From Novosphingobium pokkalii (GTDB taxonomy: Bacteria; Pseudomonadota; Alphaproteobacteria; Sphingomonadales; Sphingomonadaceae), in assembly GCF_014652855.1 (NCBI RefSeq), contig NZ_BMZP01000004.1:123235-187234 (forward strand): a stretch of 64,000 nucleotides of DNA, given 5' to 3'. Below, in pieces: positions 17,128-26,229 of this stretch. Within the stretch, counting starts at the first letter, position 1; each line of letters starts with the position of its first letter. A model generated the notes under the pieces. The model searched no databases, was not told the DNA's origin, and saw only the letters and a program-made list of their open reading frames with translations. The translations under genes were made by a program, and so were the position numbers.

Positions 17128-18449
17128 GCGGCAACCTTGTGCTGGGCCAGGATGCGCGCGCGCACATCGCTGCGCACGGCCTGGGGAAATGCTTCGCTGA
17201 ACGGATAGGTCGTGCTCGGCATGAACTGGGCATAGAACCCCGCACGCACGCCGCCGACCTTGCTGATGAAGCCGATCGTGCCCGCCGCGCCCGACCAGCC
17301 ATACGTGCCGGCCGCATCGCCCAGCCCCACGCGCCCACCCGCGCCAAAGCCATGGCCGGCGATCCAGGTGCCGGCGGTGCTGGCGTCGGGCGGCAGCAGA
17401 TTGCTGGTGCCCATGTCCACCGCGCGCTGGCTCATCACCCGCTTGCCGGCAAAGACCCCGCCGTTCAGCAGCATGGCCAGGAACCGGTCATAATCGCGCG
17501 GCGAGGAGATCAGCCCTGCCCCGCCAAACGGAAAGGCCGGACGATCGAGGAAGATCGAATTGGCGGCCACGTCGATCGGCAGCAGGCGGCCATCTGCGAC
17601 GACATAATTGGTGGTGAAGCGCGGCACGTCGGCACGGGCAAGCTGGAACGAGGTGCTGTCCATGCCCAGCGGATCGAAGAAACGCGCCTTGAGGAACGCC
17701 GCGAATTCCTGGCCCGATGCCAATTCGATCACCCGCCCCATCAGATCGAGCCCGACCGAATAGGACCAGCGCGTGCCCGGCTGATAGACCAGCGGCAACT
17801 GCGCCAAATTGTCGGCAAAGGCGGCCAGGCTGGGCGCGGTATGGGTTTCGCCAAAGCCGGGCACCGGCACGCGGCTGGTTTCGAACGGCATGATCCCGGC
17901 CTTGGCATAGGCATCGCGGATCGGCCCGGTCTGGACGATGGTATAGCCAAGGCCGGCAGTGTGGGTGAGCAGGTTGCGCACCGTGATCGGGGCCGTGGCG
18001 GGCACCACCTTGTCCACCGGACCGGCCGGATCGGCCAGCACGGTCATGTGCGCAAAGCCGGGCAGGAAATCGGCAATCGGCTGGTCCAGCTTGAGCTTGC
18101 CCTCGTCGATCAGCATCATCGCCGCCATGCCGGTGATCGGCTTGGTCATCGAATAGAGGCGGAACAGGCTGTTTTCATCGACAGCGCGCGAATCGCCGCG
18201 CGTGCCCACGCCGCGCGCCACCACTTCGGGTGCCTGCGTGCCCCATCCCAGCGTGGCCACGGCGCCAACCAGCTTGCCGCTGCCCACGTAATCATCGAGG
18301 AGCGCCGACAGCGCCGGCAGGCGCGGATCGACGGGGGCCGCATGAGCCCAGCGCCGCAACAGCAGGCCACCCCCCAAAAGCCCGGCGCCGCCGAGCAAAG
18401 AGCGGCGGCTGAGCGCCGGTGTCGGCGCAAACGTCATGCCTTCGTGCAT
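17124..18449 (-). CDS. Serine hydrolase of the beta-lactamase/esterase (class C-like) family, Tat-type signal
   Basis: A 441-residue protein. The N-terminus has SRRSLLGGAGLLGGGLLLRR followed by an AHA-AP cleavage site, resembling a twin-arginine signal, so export to the periplasm is likely. The nucleophile motif SxxK is SMTK in LYSMTKPITG (about 98-101) and YSV in RWSYSVGLDLMGRVIE is the YxN-like position. GTYGWSGAAGT near the C-terminus resembles the third motif (HxG/KTG-like). Family members include esterases, D-aminopeptidases and beta-lactamases; the sequence is closest in style to EstB-like carboxylesterases, and I do not infer antibiotic resistance. Coupled by a 4-bp overlap to nudC; mutY lies 15 bp upstream on the same strand. 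Confidence 0.86.
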   Translation of the reverse strand: MHEGMTFAPTPALSRRSLLGGAGLLGGGLLLRRWAHAAPVDPRLPALSALLDDYVGSGKLVGAVATLGWGTQAPEVVARGVGTRGDSRAVDENSLFRLYSMTKPITGMAAMMLIDEGKLKLDQPIADFLPGFAHMTVLADPAGPVDKVVPATAPITVRNLLTHTAGLGYTIVQTGPIRDAYAKAGIMPFETSRVPVPGFGETHTAPSLAAFADNLAQLPLVYQPGTRWSYSVGLDLMGRVIELASGQEFAAFLKARFFDPLGMDSTSFQLARADVPRFTTNYVVADGRLLPIDVAANSIFLDRPAFPFGGAGLISSPRDYDRFLAMLLNGGVFAGKRVMSQRAVDMGTSNLLPPDASTAGTWIAGHGFGAGGRVGLGDAAGTYGWSGAAGTIGFISKVGGVRAGFYAQFMPSTTYPFSEAFPQAVRSDVRARILAQHKVAA

Positions 18450-18464
18450 TGCCGAACCTTTCCT

Positions 18465-19595
18465 TCAGATATCCTGCGTGCCGGCCAGTGCAAGCCGCGC
18501 CGCCTTGGCGAAAACCGTTGGCAACCCTGCGTTTTCCACATCATCACGGGGCCACCAGTGGGCGCCCGCAATCTTAGCGGCAGAAAGCGCTTCGCCCACC
18601 ATCAATTGCAGTTCGAGATCGAAATGGGTGAAACCGTGGCGCACCACCCCGGCCGATCGCCAGGTGCCCGCCAGCGGCGCCTGGCCATCGCCATCGCCGC
18701 GCGCGCTCCAGCCATCGTCGGGCAAGGCCCGCATGCCGCCCAGCATGCCCTTGCCCGGCCGCGTCACCATCAGAACTTCGGCGGTTCCGCCCGGCCCGAT
18801 CCGCTCAATCCAGAAGGCACGGCCCTGGCGGGTCGGCTTTGCCTTCTTGGCGGCTTTCACCGGCAGCCCCTCGGCCCGCCCTTCGGCGGCGGCGCGGCAG
18901 TCCTGGCGCAACGGGCACAGCAGGCAGCGCGGCGTCTTGACCGTGCAGATCGTGGCGCCCAGGTCCATCATCGCCTGCGCGAAATCGCCGGCGCGGCGCT
19001 GTGGCGTGATCGTGGCCGTGGCGGCGCGGATCGCCGGCCTTGCAGCGGGCAGCGGCGTATCGATGGCAAAGAGCCGCGCCACCACGCGCTCCACATTGGC
19101 ATCGACGACCACGGCATGGCGATCGAACGCGATCGCCGCCACTGCCGCCGCGGTATAGGCGCCAAGGCCGGGCAGCGCGCGCAGGCCCTCCTCGGTATCG
19201 GGAAAAGCCCCGAGCGCCGCCACCGCGCGGGCGCAGGCCAGCAAGTTGCGGGCGCGGGCGTAATAGCCCAGCCCCGCCCACGCGGCCATGACCACGGCAT
19301 CGTCGGCCGCCGCCAGATCGTGCACGGTGGGCCAGGTTCGGGTGAACTTGTCGAAATACGGGCCGACGGCGGCCACCGTGGTCTGTTGCAGCATCACTTC
19401 GGACAGCCACACGCGGTAGGGATCGGGCGCGGGCGTGCCCGGCGGGCTGCGCCAGGGCAGCAAGCGCGCATTGCGATCATACCACGCCAGCAACCGGTCT
19501 GCCGTGCCAGCCCCGCTTTTATCAGCCCCGTTTTCGTCGGCCCCGCTTTCATCATGGCAGGCGGGGAAATCGTCAGGATGGCTACTGGCTTGCAT
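18465..19595 (-). CDS. mutY: A/G-specific adenine glycosylase MutY
   Basis: A 376-residue DNA repair glycosylase removing adenine opposite 8-oxoguanine. Features: catalytic Glu66 in SEVMLQQT, HhH motif LPGLGAYTA (141-149), catalytic Asp165 in VDANVERV, and the [4Fe-4S] loop Cys217-x6-Cys224-x2-Cys227-x5-Cys233. The C-terminal Nudix-like domain (about 252-370) recognises 8-oxoG. Oddity: the N-terminus carries a three-fold pentapeptide repeat (residues about 16-30, DESGA DENGA DKSGA) before the catalytic domain, encoded by 15-bp tandem repeats. The start may lie further downstream than 19595, as no strong ribosome site is seen. It is divergent from the dciA-like gene with only 14 bp between the starts. 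Confidence 0.93.
   Translation of the reverse strand: MQASSHPDDFPACHDESGADENGADKSGAGTADRLLAWYDRNARLLPWRSPPGTPAPDPYRVWLSEVMLQQTTVAAVGPYFDKFTRTWPTVHDLAAADDAVVMAAWAGLGYYARARNLLACARAVAALGAFPDTEEGLRALPGLGAYTAAAVAAIAFDRHAVVVDANVERVVARLFAIDTPLPAARPAIRAATATITPQRRAGDFAQAMMDLGATICTVKTPRCLLCPLRQDCRAAAEGRAEGLPVKAAKKAKPTRQGRAFWIERIGPGGTAEVLMVTRPGKGMLGGMRALPDDGWSARGDGDGQAPLAGTWRSAGVVRHGFTHFDLELQLMVGEALSAAKIAGAHWWPRDDVENAGLPTVFAKAARLALAGTQDI
19510..19554. repeat. Three tandem 15-bp units inside the 5' end of mutY
   Basis: GCCCCGCTTTTATCA (19510-19524), GCCCCGTTTTCGTCG (19525-19539) and GCCCCGCTTTCATCA (19540-19554) are imperfect direct repeats. The 15-bp unit preserves the reading frame and encodes the acidic pentapeptide repeat in the MutY N-terminus. 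Confidence 0.9.
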
Positions 19596-19609
19596 GGCGC
19601 CGCTATGGC

Positions 19610-20212
19610 ATGGCAGGCCCCACGATGGAAAGCGATCAGGCCAAACCCCGTTCTGCCCGAAAGGGTGCTGCCAAGGCGGCGGCCCCAGCCCGGCCAGTCG
19701 AGCGCAAGCGCGGCGGCGAAGCGCGCCAGATCGCCGATCTGATGCCGGCGATCGGCCGCACCGCGTTCCGCCGCTTCGGCTTTGTGCAAAGCTCGGTCGT
19801 CACGCGCTGGCCCGAAATCGTCGGCACGGCCCATGCCCGCCACTGCATGCCCGAATCGATCCGCTTCGCGCCGGGTGAAAAGGGCGACGGCATCCTGCAA
19901 CTGGTGGTCACCCCGGCCCATGCCCCGCTGATCCAGCACGTCGTGCCCGAGATCATCGAGCGGGTGAACCGCTTCTTCGGCTATCGCGCCGTGGCCAAGG
20001 TCAAGCTGCGTCAAGGCGTGGTTCAGGCACCGCGCCCGACAGGTCCGGCACCGCTGGCGCCGCCCGCTTTGAAGCCGGTGCCGATGGACCTAGGCGACAG
20101 CCTGCGCGCCATCGGCGATCCGGAACTGCGCGCAGTGCTCGAATCGCTGGCGCGCTCGCTGGGCGAAGCCAGCGCCAAGAAAGACACGGACAACAGGGAC
20201 ATTCGCAAGTGA
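19610..20212 (+). CDS. DUF721/DciA-like protein
   Basis: A 200-residue protein with a basic, Ala-rich N-terminus and a DUF721 domain (about 40-135: IADLMPAIGRTAFRRFGFVQSSVVTRWPEIVG, then QHVVPEIIERVNRFFGYRAVAKVKL). DUF721 includes DciA, the ancestral loader of the replicative helicase DnaB in bacteria lacking DnaC; that function is plausible but the assignment rests on the domain alone. The start may be ATG 19610 or 19625 (MESDQAKPR). It is the first gene of a probable operon with two DsbA-like genes and smc: its TGA is only 2 bp before the next ATG. Confidence 0.82.
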   Translation: MAGPTMESDQAKPRSARKGAAKAAAPARPVERKRGGEARQIADLMPAIGRTAFRRFGFVQSSVVTRWPEIVGTAHARHCMPESIRFAPGEKGDGILQLVVTPAHAPLIQHVVPEIIERVNRFFGYRAVAKVKLRQGVVQAPRPTGPAPLAPPALKPVPMDLGDSLRAIGDPELRAVLESLARSLGEASAKKDTDNRDIRK

Positions 20213-20214
20213 CC

Positions 20215-20952
20215 ATGAAGCTTCGTTCCGCTGCCAAGACCATCGCCCTCTCGCTCACCGCCGCGCTTGGCCTGCTGGCCGCGCATCCGGCGCTGGCCGC
20301 CCCGCCGAAAAAGGCAGCCCCCGCCGCCCCGGCCGGGCGCAACTGGAACCAGACGGTGGTGCGCACGGCGCGCGACAGCTTCGTGCTGGGCAATCCCAAC
20401 GCGCCGATCAAGCTGGTGGAATACATCAGCTACACCTGCCCGCACTGCGCCCATTTCACGCAGGAGGCCGATGGCCAGCTTCGCCTGGGCTTCATCGCGC
20501 CGGGCAAGGGCTCGATCGAAGTGCGCAATTTCGTGCGCGATCCGATCGATCTGACTGTGGCGCTGCTGACCCACTGCGTTTCGCCGGCGCAGTTCTGGCA
20601 GACCCACCTGATGTTCCTGACCCGCCAGGAAGACTGGATCGGCCTGGAAATGACCGCCAGCCAGGCCCAGCGCCAGCGCTGGAGCACCGGCCCGCTCGCG
20701 AGCCGCACCCGCGCCATCGCCAGCGATTTCAAGTTCTATGACATGATGGCCTCGCGCGGGGTCAGCCGCATTGCTGCCGATCGCTGCCTGGCTGACGAGG
20801 CGCTGGCCAATCGCCTGGCCGCCGGCACCAAGGAAGCGGCCGACAAGGACTATGTCGAAGGCACTCCGGCGTTCCTGATCAACGGCCTGCCGCTGGCCGG
20901 CACGGCAAGCTGGGCCGCGCTCAAGCCGCAGCTTGAAGCGCGGATGAACTGA
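20215..20952 (+). CDS. DsbA-like thiol:disulfide oxidoreductase, exported (copy 1)
   Basis: A 245-residue thioredoxin-fold protein. A signal peptide covers about residues 1-28 (cleavage near ALA-AP). The redox motif is CPHC in EYISYTCPHCAHF, and the cis-Pro loop is TPAFLING near the C-terminus. It probably oxidises or shuttles disulfides in periplasmic proteins; the GNPNAPIKLVEY lead-in is typical of the alphaproteobacterial DsbA/DsbG-like family. ATG 20215 lies 2 bp after the dciA-like stop; GTG 20209 is an alternative start. The next gene encodes a similar but lipidated protein, so this is probably a tandem duplication. Confidence 0.88.
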   Translation: MKLRSAAKTIALSLTAALGLLAAHPALAAPPKKAAPAAPAGRNWNQTVVRTARDSFVLGNPNAPIKLVEYISYTCPHCAHFTQEADGQLRLGFIAPGKGSIEVRNFVRDPIDLTVALLTHCVSPAQFWQTHLMFLTRQEDWIGLEMTASQAQRQRWSTGPLASRTRAIASDFKFYDMMASRGVSRIAADRCLADEALANRLAAGTKEAADKDYVEGTPAFLINGLPLAGTASWAALKPQLEARMN

Positions 20953-21002
20953 CCGGACCGCTTCCCCCTCCCCATTTGCCCCATCGAACGGGAACCCACG
21001 CG

Positions 21003-21752
21003 ATGAAATTTGCCACTGCCCGCCTTGCCCTGCTCGCCCTGCCGCTCACCCTTGGCCTTGCCGCCTGCGGCAAGAAGGACGATGCTGGCGGCCCCGCCGC
21101 GCAATCGGCGCAAGCCCTGCCCACCGTGGCCGCACCCGCCGGCAAGGCCTGGAGCGACGTGGTCAGCAAGACCACCGAGGGCGGCTATGTGATGGGCAAC
21201 CCCGACGCGCCGATCAAGCTGATCGAGTTCGGCTCGCTCACTTGCCCGCACTGCGCCGAATTCGAGGAAAAGGGCTTCCCCAAGCTGCGTGATACGTATG
21301 TCAACAGCGGCCGGGTCAGCCTGGAATTCCGCAACTTCGTGCGCGATCCGTTCGACACGACGATGGCCATGCTGACGCATTGCGGCACGCCCGACAGCTT
21401 CTTTGCGCTGACCCAGCAGGTCTATGCCAACCAGAAGGACCTCTTCCCCAAGCTTCAGGCGGCGGGCCAGCAAATCCAGGCGATGAACCTGCCGCCGGCC
21501 AAGATGTTCGGCGTGATGGCCGACAAGGGCGGCCTGATCGATTTCTTCGGCGCGCGCGGCATCGCCCGTGACCAGGCGATGGCGTGCCTGGCCGATACCA
21601 AGACCGCCGAAGCGCTGGCCAGCGACACCCAGACCGCCGGCGACAAGTACAACATCACCGGCACGCCCACGTTCATCGTCAACGGCAAGAACGTGGACGT
21701 GGCCACCTGGGAACAGCTCGAACCCATCCTGCAACGCGCCGGCGCGCGCTGA
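21003..21752 (+). CDS. DsbA-like thiol:disulfide oxidoreductase, predicted lipoprotein (copy 2)
   Basis: A 249-residue paralogue of the preceding protein. It shares GNPDAPIKLIEF, the active site LTCPHCAEF, RNFVRDPFD and the cis-Pro segment TPTFIVNG. Unlike copy 1 it has a lipobox (LGLAAC, Cys about residue 21), so it is probably tethered to a membrane after lipid attachment, whereas copy 1 should be soluble. It may serve different client proteins (inference). Start ATG 21003 lies after a 50-bp gap. smc begins 25 bp after its stop. Confidence 0.88.
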   Translation: MKFATARLALLALPLTLGLAACGKKDDAGGPAAQSAQALPTVAAPAGKAWSDVVSKTTEGGYVMGNPDAPIKLIEFGSLTCPHCAEFEEKGFPKLRDTYVNSGRVSLEFRNFVRDPFDTTMAMLTHCGTPDSFFALTQQVYANQKDLFPKLQAAGQQIQAMNLPPAKMFGVMADKGGLIDFFGARGIARDQAMACLADTKTAEALASDTQTAGDKYNITGTPTFIVNGKNVDVATWEQLEPILQRAGAR

Positions 21753-21777
21753 TCCCCGATTCCGGGGGGCCGGTTCG

Positions 21778-24700
21778 ATGCATTTCCAGCGCCTGAAACT
21801 TTCGGGTTTCAAAAGCTTCGTCGAACCGGCCGAACTGCGCATCGAACCGGGGCTGACCGGCGTGGTCGGCCCCAACGGCTGCGGCAAGTCGAACCTGCTC
21901 GAAGCGCTGCGCTGGGTCATGGGCGAAGCCTCGGCCAAGGCCATGCGCGGCGCCGGGATGGACGACGTGATCTTTGCCGGCAGCGCCAGCCGCCCGGCCC
22001 GCGCCTTTGCCGAAGTGGCCCTGACCGCGCAGACCGACCCGGACGATGCGTGGGGCGGTGAATTGGAAGTGGTGCGGCGGATCGAACGCGGTGCGGGCTC
22101 GGCCTATCGCGTCAACGGGCGGGACGTGCGCGCCAAGGATGTCGGGCTGATCTTTGCCGATGCCGCCACCGGCGCGCACAGCCCGGCGCTGGTCAGCCAG
22201 GGGCGCATCGCCGCGGTCATCGCCGCCAGGCCTGCCGAACGCCGCATGATGCTGGAAGAGGCGGCGGGCATCGCCGGCCTCCATGTGCGCCGCCGCGACG
22301 CCGAACAGAAACTGCGCGCCACCGAGGCCAACCTCGCCCGGCTGGAAGACCTGATGGCCGGCATGGACGGCCAGATCGCCAACCTGCGCCGCCAGGCCCG
22401 CTCGGCCGAACGCTATCGCACGGTATCCGACAAGATTCGCGTGGCCGAAGCCCGGCTGGTCTTTGCCCGCTGGCGCGATGCCGCTGCCGCCGCCCAGGCC
22501 GCGCGGGACGAGGCGGCGCGCGCCGAAGCCCTGGTGGCGGGTGCCCAGGCCGCCACCGTCACCGCGCAAGGCGCGCAGCACAGCGCCGCCGCCGCCCTCG
22601 CCCAGGCGCGCGAAGACCTGTTCGACCGGCGGCAGGATGCCGCCGCCCACGGCCAGCGCATGGCGGCGCTCTCTGCCCAGTTGGAAGCCGCCGAACAGCG
22701 CCTGACCGACATCGACCGGCAATTGCGCGCCATCGCCGAAGACCGCGCCCAGGCCGACCAGTTGACCGCGCAGGCCGCGCAGGAACTGGCCCGGCTGGAG
22801 AGCGACCTCGCCACCGCGCAAGCCGCGCTGGAGGCCGACGACGCGCGCCGCCCGCTGCTTGCCGCCGCGCTGGACGAAGCCGAGCGCGCCGCCCGCGCCG
22901 CCGAACTGGCCCAGGCCCAGGCCCAGGCCGAGCAGGCCGGCGTGGAAGCCGAATGGCGCGTGGCGCAGGCCGCGCTCGCGGCGGCGCAAGGCGCGCTGGC
23001 CCGGCTCGACAGCGAGCACCAGCGCCTGGGCAAAGAGCAGGCCGCACTCGCCGCGCAGCCCGATCCGGCGCTGGCCCTGGCCGAAGCGGAAGCGCGCCGC
23101 GCGCAGGCCGCCGCCACGCTTGCCGCCCAGCGCGCCCGGCGCGAGGAACTGACCACGAGCCGCGAGCGCCTGACCCAGGAGCGCGACAACGCCGCCAATG
23201 CGCTGGCCACCGCGCGGGCCGAGCTGGCGGGCGTGGCGCGCGAGGCCGAAGCGCTGGCGCGCGACAAGGCGGCGCGGGCCAAGGCCGCCGCTGCCAAGGG
23301 GCGCGGACCGGCGGCGCTCTCCGGCTGCCGCATCGCGCCGGGCTGGGAGCGCGCTCTGGCCGCCGTGCTGGGCCGCGATGCCATGGCCCCGCTCGGCGCT
23401 GCGCCGGCTGTGGGCGAAGGCCGGTTCTGGACCGGCGCGGAGGCCCCCGCCGCCCTGGCCGACGCGCTGCTGCACCAGGTGCCCACCTGCCCGCCCGAAC
23501 TCGCCGCGCGGCTGGCCCTGGTGCGCGCGGTGGAACGCGACGAAGGCCAGCCGCTCGCGCCCGGCGAATGGCTCGTCACCCGCGCCGGACACTTGCGCCG
23601 CTGGGATGGCTTCGTCGCGCGCGGCGAAGGCGCTGCCGAAGCGGCCGCGCTGGAAGCCGACAACCGCCTCTCCGATCTGGAAAGCCGCCTGCCCACACTC
23701 GAAGCCACGGTCCAGGCCGCAGAGGCGGCGCACCTGGCCGCGCGGGATGGCCTGGCCCAGGTCCAGGCGGAATGGAGCGGGGTGGAACGCGCCATTGGCC
23801 AGGCGGCCGAGGCCGAGCGCAGCGCCCTGCGCGCGCTGGACCAGGCCGAGGCTGCCCGCGCCCAGCGCGAGGCCCGCGCCGCCGATCTCGCCCGCCAGAG
23901 CGAAGCGCTGGACCAGCAGGTCACCGCCGCGCAGGCCGAGGTGACGCAGGCACAAGCGCGCCACGCCGCGCTGCCCGATCCGGCGCAGGGCCGCGCGGCG
24001 GTGGAAACCGCGCGGCAAGCGCACCAGGCCGCCCGCGCCGCATTGCAACAGGCCATGGCCGCCCATGCCGCGCTGGAGCAGGGCCTGGCCGTCGGGCGCG
24101 AACGGCTGGGCGGCATGAAGGCCGACATGCGCAACTGGCAGGCCCGCGCCGGCGATGCGGCCAAGCGGCTGGCGCAGATGGCCACGCGGGCGGAGGAACT
24201 GGCGCAGGAGCGCGCCGTCAGCGCCGCCAAGCCCACCGGACTGATCGCCGAAATCGAACAGGGCGAAGCGATTCGCGCGCGCCTAGCCAGCGATCTGGCC
24301 CAGGCCGAAGCCGCGCTGGCCGCTGCCGAAGCGGCCGGCAAGGCCGCCGATGCAGCCCTGGCCCGGGCCAACGAAGCGCTTGCCACCGCGCGCGAAACCC
24401 GCGCCACGGCCAGTGCCCGCGCCACCCACGAAGACCAGCGCCGCCAGGAAATGGCCGGCATTTCCGGCGAACGCTTTCAGTGCCCGCCCCCGCTGCTGGC
24501 CGAACGCTTTGCCTTTGCCAGTGCCGACGTGGGCGAGGCGGCCACCGAAAGCGCCACGCACGAGCGCCTGATGGCCGAACGTGAACGCATCGGCCCCGTC
24601 AATCTGGTCGCCGCCGAGGAACTCGCCCAGGCCGAAGCGCGCCAGGCCGAAAGCCTGGCCGAGCAGGCCGAACTCGCCGAAGCGGTCAACCGCCTGCGCG

Positions 24701-25218
24701 GCTCGATCGGCAATCTCAACCGCGAAGGCCGCGAACGCCTGCGCGCCGCGTTCGAGGCGGTGGACGGCCATTTCCGCCGCCTGTTCACCCGCCTGTTCGG
24801 CGGCGGCGAAGCGCATCTGGCCCTGGTGGACAGCGACGATCCGCTGGAAGCAGGGCTGGAAATCATGGCGCAGCCGCCGGGCAAGCGCCTGCAATCGCTC
24901 ACCCTGCTGTCGGGCGGGGAACAGGCGCTCACCGCCGTGGCGCTGATCTTCGGCCTGTTCCTGACCAATCCGGCCCCGATCTGCGTGCTCGACGAAGTCG
25001 ACGCCCCGCTCGACGACGCCAATATCGAACGCTTCTGCGACCTGCTCGACACGATGGTTGGCGAAACGCAGACCCGCTACCTGATCGTCACCCACAACGC
25101 CGTGACGATGAGCCGGATGCATCGCCTGTTCGGCGTGACCATGGTGGAACGCGGCGTTTCCCGCCTGGTCAGCGTCGACCTGGGCGGGGCGGAGGAATTG
25201 CTGGCACAGGCGGTTTAG
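21778..25218 (+). CDS. smc: Chromosome segregation protein SMC
   Basis: A 1146-residue SMC ATPase, usual length for the family. The N-terminal head has Walker A GPNGCGKSN (residues 31-39). Two long Ala/Glu/Gln/Arg-rich coiled coils (roughly 170-490 and 640-970) flank a hinge (about 500-620, containing RGPAALSGCRIAPGWERALAAVLG). The C-terminal head has the signature LSGGEQALTAVALIF and Walker B VLDEVDAPLDD. With ScpA and ScpB (not in this window) it compacts and segregates chromosomes. The ATG at 21778 begins the canonical MHFQRLKLSGFKSF; the frame is open upstream over the DsbA gene but this is shadow. Strong Ala codon bias here gives large antisense ORFs, which I reject. Confidence 0.96.
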   Translation: MHFQRLKLSGFKSFVEPAELRIEPGLTGVVGPNGCGKSNLLEALRWVMGEASAKAMRGAGMDDVIFAGSASRPARAFAEVALTAQTDPDDAWGGELEVVRRIERGAGSAYRVNGRDVRAKDVGLIFADAATGAHSPALVSQGRIAAVIAARPAERRMMLEEAAGIAGLHVRRRDAEQKLRATEANLARLEDLMAGMDGQIANLRRQARSAERYRTVSDKIRVAEARLVFARWRDAAAAAQAARDEAARAEALVAGAQAATVTAQGAQHSAAAALAQAREDLFDRRQDAAAHGQRMAALSAQLEAAEQRLTDIDRQLRAIAEDRAQADQLTAQAAQELARLESDLATAQAALEADDARRPLLAAALDEAERAARAAELAQAQAQAEQAGVEAEWRVAQAALAAAQGALARLDSEHQRLGKEQAALAAQPDPALALAEAEARRAQAAATLAAQRARREELTTSRERLTQERDNAANALATARAELAGVAREAEALARDKAARAKAAAAKGRGPAALSGCRIAPGWERALAAVLGRDAMAPLGAAPAVGEGRFWTGAEAPAALADALLHQVPTCPPELAARLALVRAVERDEGQPLAPGEWLVTRAGHLRRWDGFVARGEGAAEAAALEADNRLSDLESRLPTLEATVQAAEAAHLAARDGLAQVQAEWSGVERAIGQAAEAERSALRALDQAEAARAQREARAADLARQSEALDQQVTAAQAEVTQAQARHAALPDPAQGRAAVETARQAHQAARAALQQAMAAHAALEQGLAVGRERLGGMKADMRNWQARAGDAAKRLAQMATRAEELAQERAVSAAKPTGLIAEIEQGEAIRARLASDLAQAEAALAAAEAAGKAADAALARANEALATARETRATASARATHEDQRRQEMAGISGERFQCPPPLLAERFAFASADVGEAATESATHERLMAERERIGPVNLVAAEELAQAEARQAESLAEQAELAEAVNRLRGSIGNLNREGRERLRAAFEAVDGHFRRLFTRLFGGGEAHLALVDSDDPLEAGLEIMAQPPGKRLQSLTLLSGGEQALTAVALIFGLFLTNPAPICVLDEVDAPLDDANIERFCDLLDTMVGETQTRYLIVTHNAVTMSRMHRLFGVTMVERGVSRLVSVDLGGAEELLAQAV

Positions 25219-25234
25219 CGCGACATGCCCTAAC

Positions 25235-26146
25235 TCAAGCACTCCCCACCACGAGACAGGCCAGCGCCAGCAGGAACCCCGCCGTGCGGTTGGAGCGGAA
25301 CCGCGCCAGGGCATTGCCGCCATCGTCCACGTCCAGGCTCAGCGCCTGCCAGGCGAGATGCAGGCCCACCGGCAGCAGCGCCAGCAGGGCCAGCGGATCG
25401 GGATGGACGAGCCAGAACGCCAGCGCCCAGAACGCCACGGCGGCGGCATAAAACGCGGTCACGCCCGGCTTCACCTTGCTGCCGAGCGCCCGCGCGCTGG
25501 AGCGGATGCCGACAAGGGCATCGTCCTCGCGGTCTTGCAGGGCATAGATCGTGTCATAGCCGATGCACCAGCACATCGCCCCGGCATAGAGCGCGGCCAG
25601 CGCGCCAAGATCACCGTCGTGCACCGCGACCCAGCCGGTGGGCGCGCCCCAGGTGAAGACCAGGCCCAGCCAGGCCTGCGGCCACCAGGTGATGCGCTTC
25701 ATGAACGGATAGGCCGCGACCAGCGCCAGGCTGCCCAGCGCCACGAGCTGCGCCTGCCAGCGCAATTGCAGCAGGACGACGAGGCCCACCGCCGCAAGCA
25801 GCAGCAGCCAGGCCCAGGCCGCCTTCTTGCGCACCCGGCCGCTCGCCACCGGGCGCTGCGCAGTGCGCGCCACGCGGGCATCGAGATCGGCATCGACGAT
25901 ATCGTTGTAGACGCAGCCTGCCCCGCGCATGGCGATCGAGCCGAGCAGCATCCAGGCCACCAAATGCCATTGCCGCGCCCCGCCGGCCAGGAACACGCCC
26001 CAGGCGCAAGGCCAGAACAGCAGCCACCAGCCGATCGGCCGATCGAGCCGGGCGAGCAGCGCATAGTCGCGCCAGGGTTGCGGCAGGCGGGCCACCAGCC
26101 CGCGGTGTTCGCTATCAGGGACGATCTGGTCGGTTGCGGTGATCAT
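25235..26146 (-). CDS. ubiA: 4-hydroxybenzoate polyprenyltransferase UbiA
   Basis: A 303-residue integral membrane prenyltransferase that joins the polyprenyl chain to 4-hydroxybenzoate in ubiquinone synthesis. Two Asp-rich Mg-diphosphate sites are visible: NDIVDADLD (residues 81-89) and YDTIYALQDREDD (about 198-210). About eight to nine transmembrane helices follow the UbiA pattern, with RLDRPIGWWLLFWPCAWG as the conserved first helix. It converges with smc (16 bp between stops) and is divergent from rsmE. No other ubiquinone genes are nearby. Confidence 0.93.
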   Translation of the reverse strand: MITATDQIVPDSEHRGLVARLPQPWRDYALLARLDRPIGWWLLFWPCAWGVFLAGGARQWHLVAWMLLGSIAMRGAGCVYNDIVDADLDARVARTAQRPVASGRVRKKAAWAWLLLLAAVGLVVLLQLRWQAQLVALGSLALVAAYPFMKRITWWPQAWLGLVFTWGAPTGWVAVHDGDLGALAALYAGAMCWCIGYDTIYALQDREDDALVGIRSSARALGSKVKPGVTAFYAAAVAFWALAFWLVHPDPLALLALLPVGLHLAWQALSLDVDDGGNALARFRSNRTAGFLLALACLVVGSA

Positions 26147-26229
26147 GCGCTCCTGCTCCTGCGCCGGTTTGGCAAGGCCCGCAAGGGGACAGATCGCCCA
26201 CCATGTTGCCCGCGCCCCCTCCCCTGCCT

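Noticed and set aside
17124..18449. Reading the serine hydrolase as an antibiotic-resistance beta-lactamase
   Set aside because: Only the general SxxK fold of the class C/esterase superfamily is seen; the loops that define true AmpC enzymes are not evident.
16815..19742. 975-residue open frame on the plus strand
   Set aside because: It runs antisense to nudC, the serine hydrolase and mutY, which have clear motifs. Its sequence is Arg/His/Gly/Ala-rich without domains, as expected from reading high-GC codons on the wrong strand.
21679..24461. Long minus-strand ORFs (up to 795 residues) opposite smc
   Set aside because: The smc coiled coil uses very GC-rich, repetitive Ala/Glu/Arg codons, which leave the opposite strand open. 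No domain or start signal is present.
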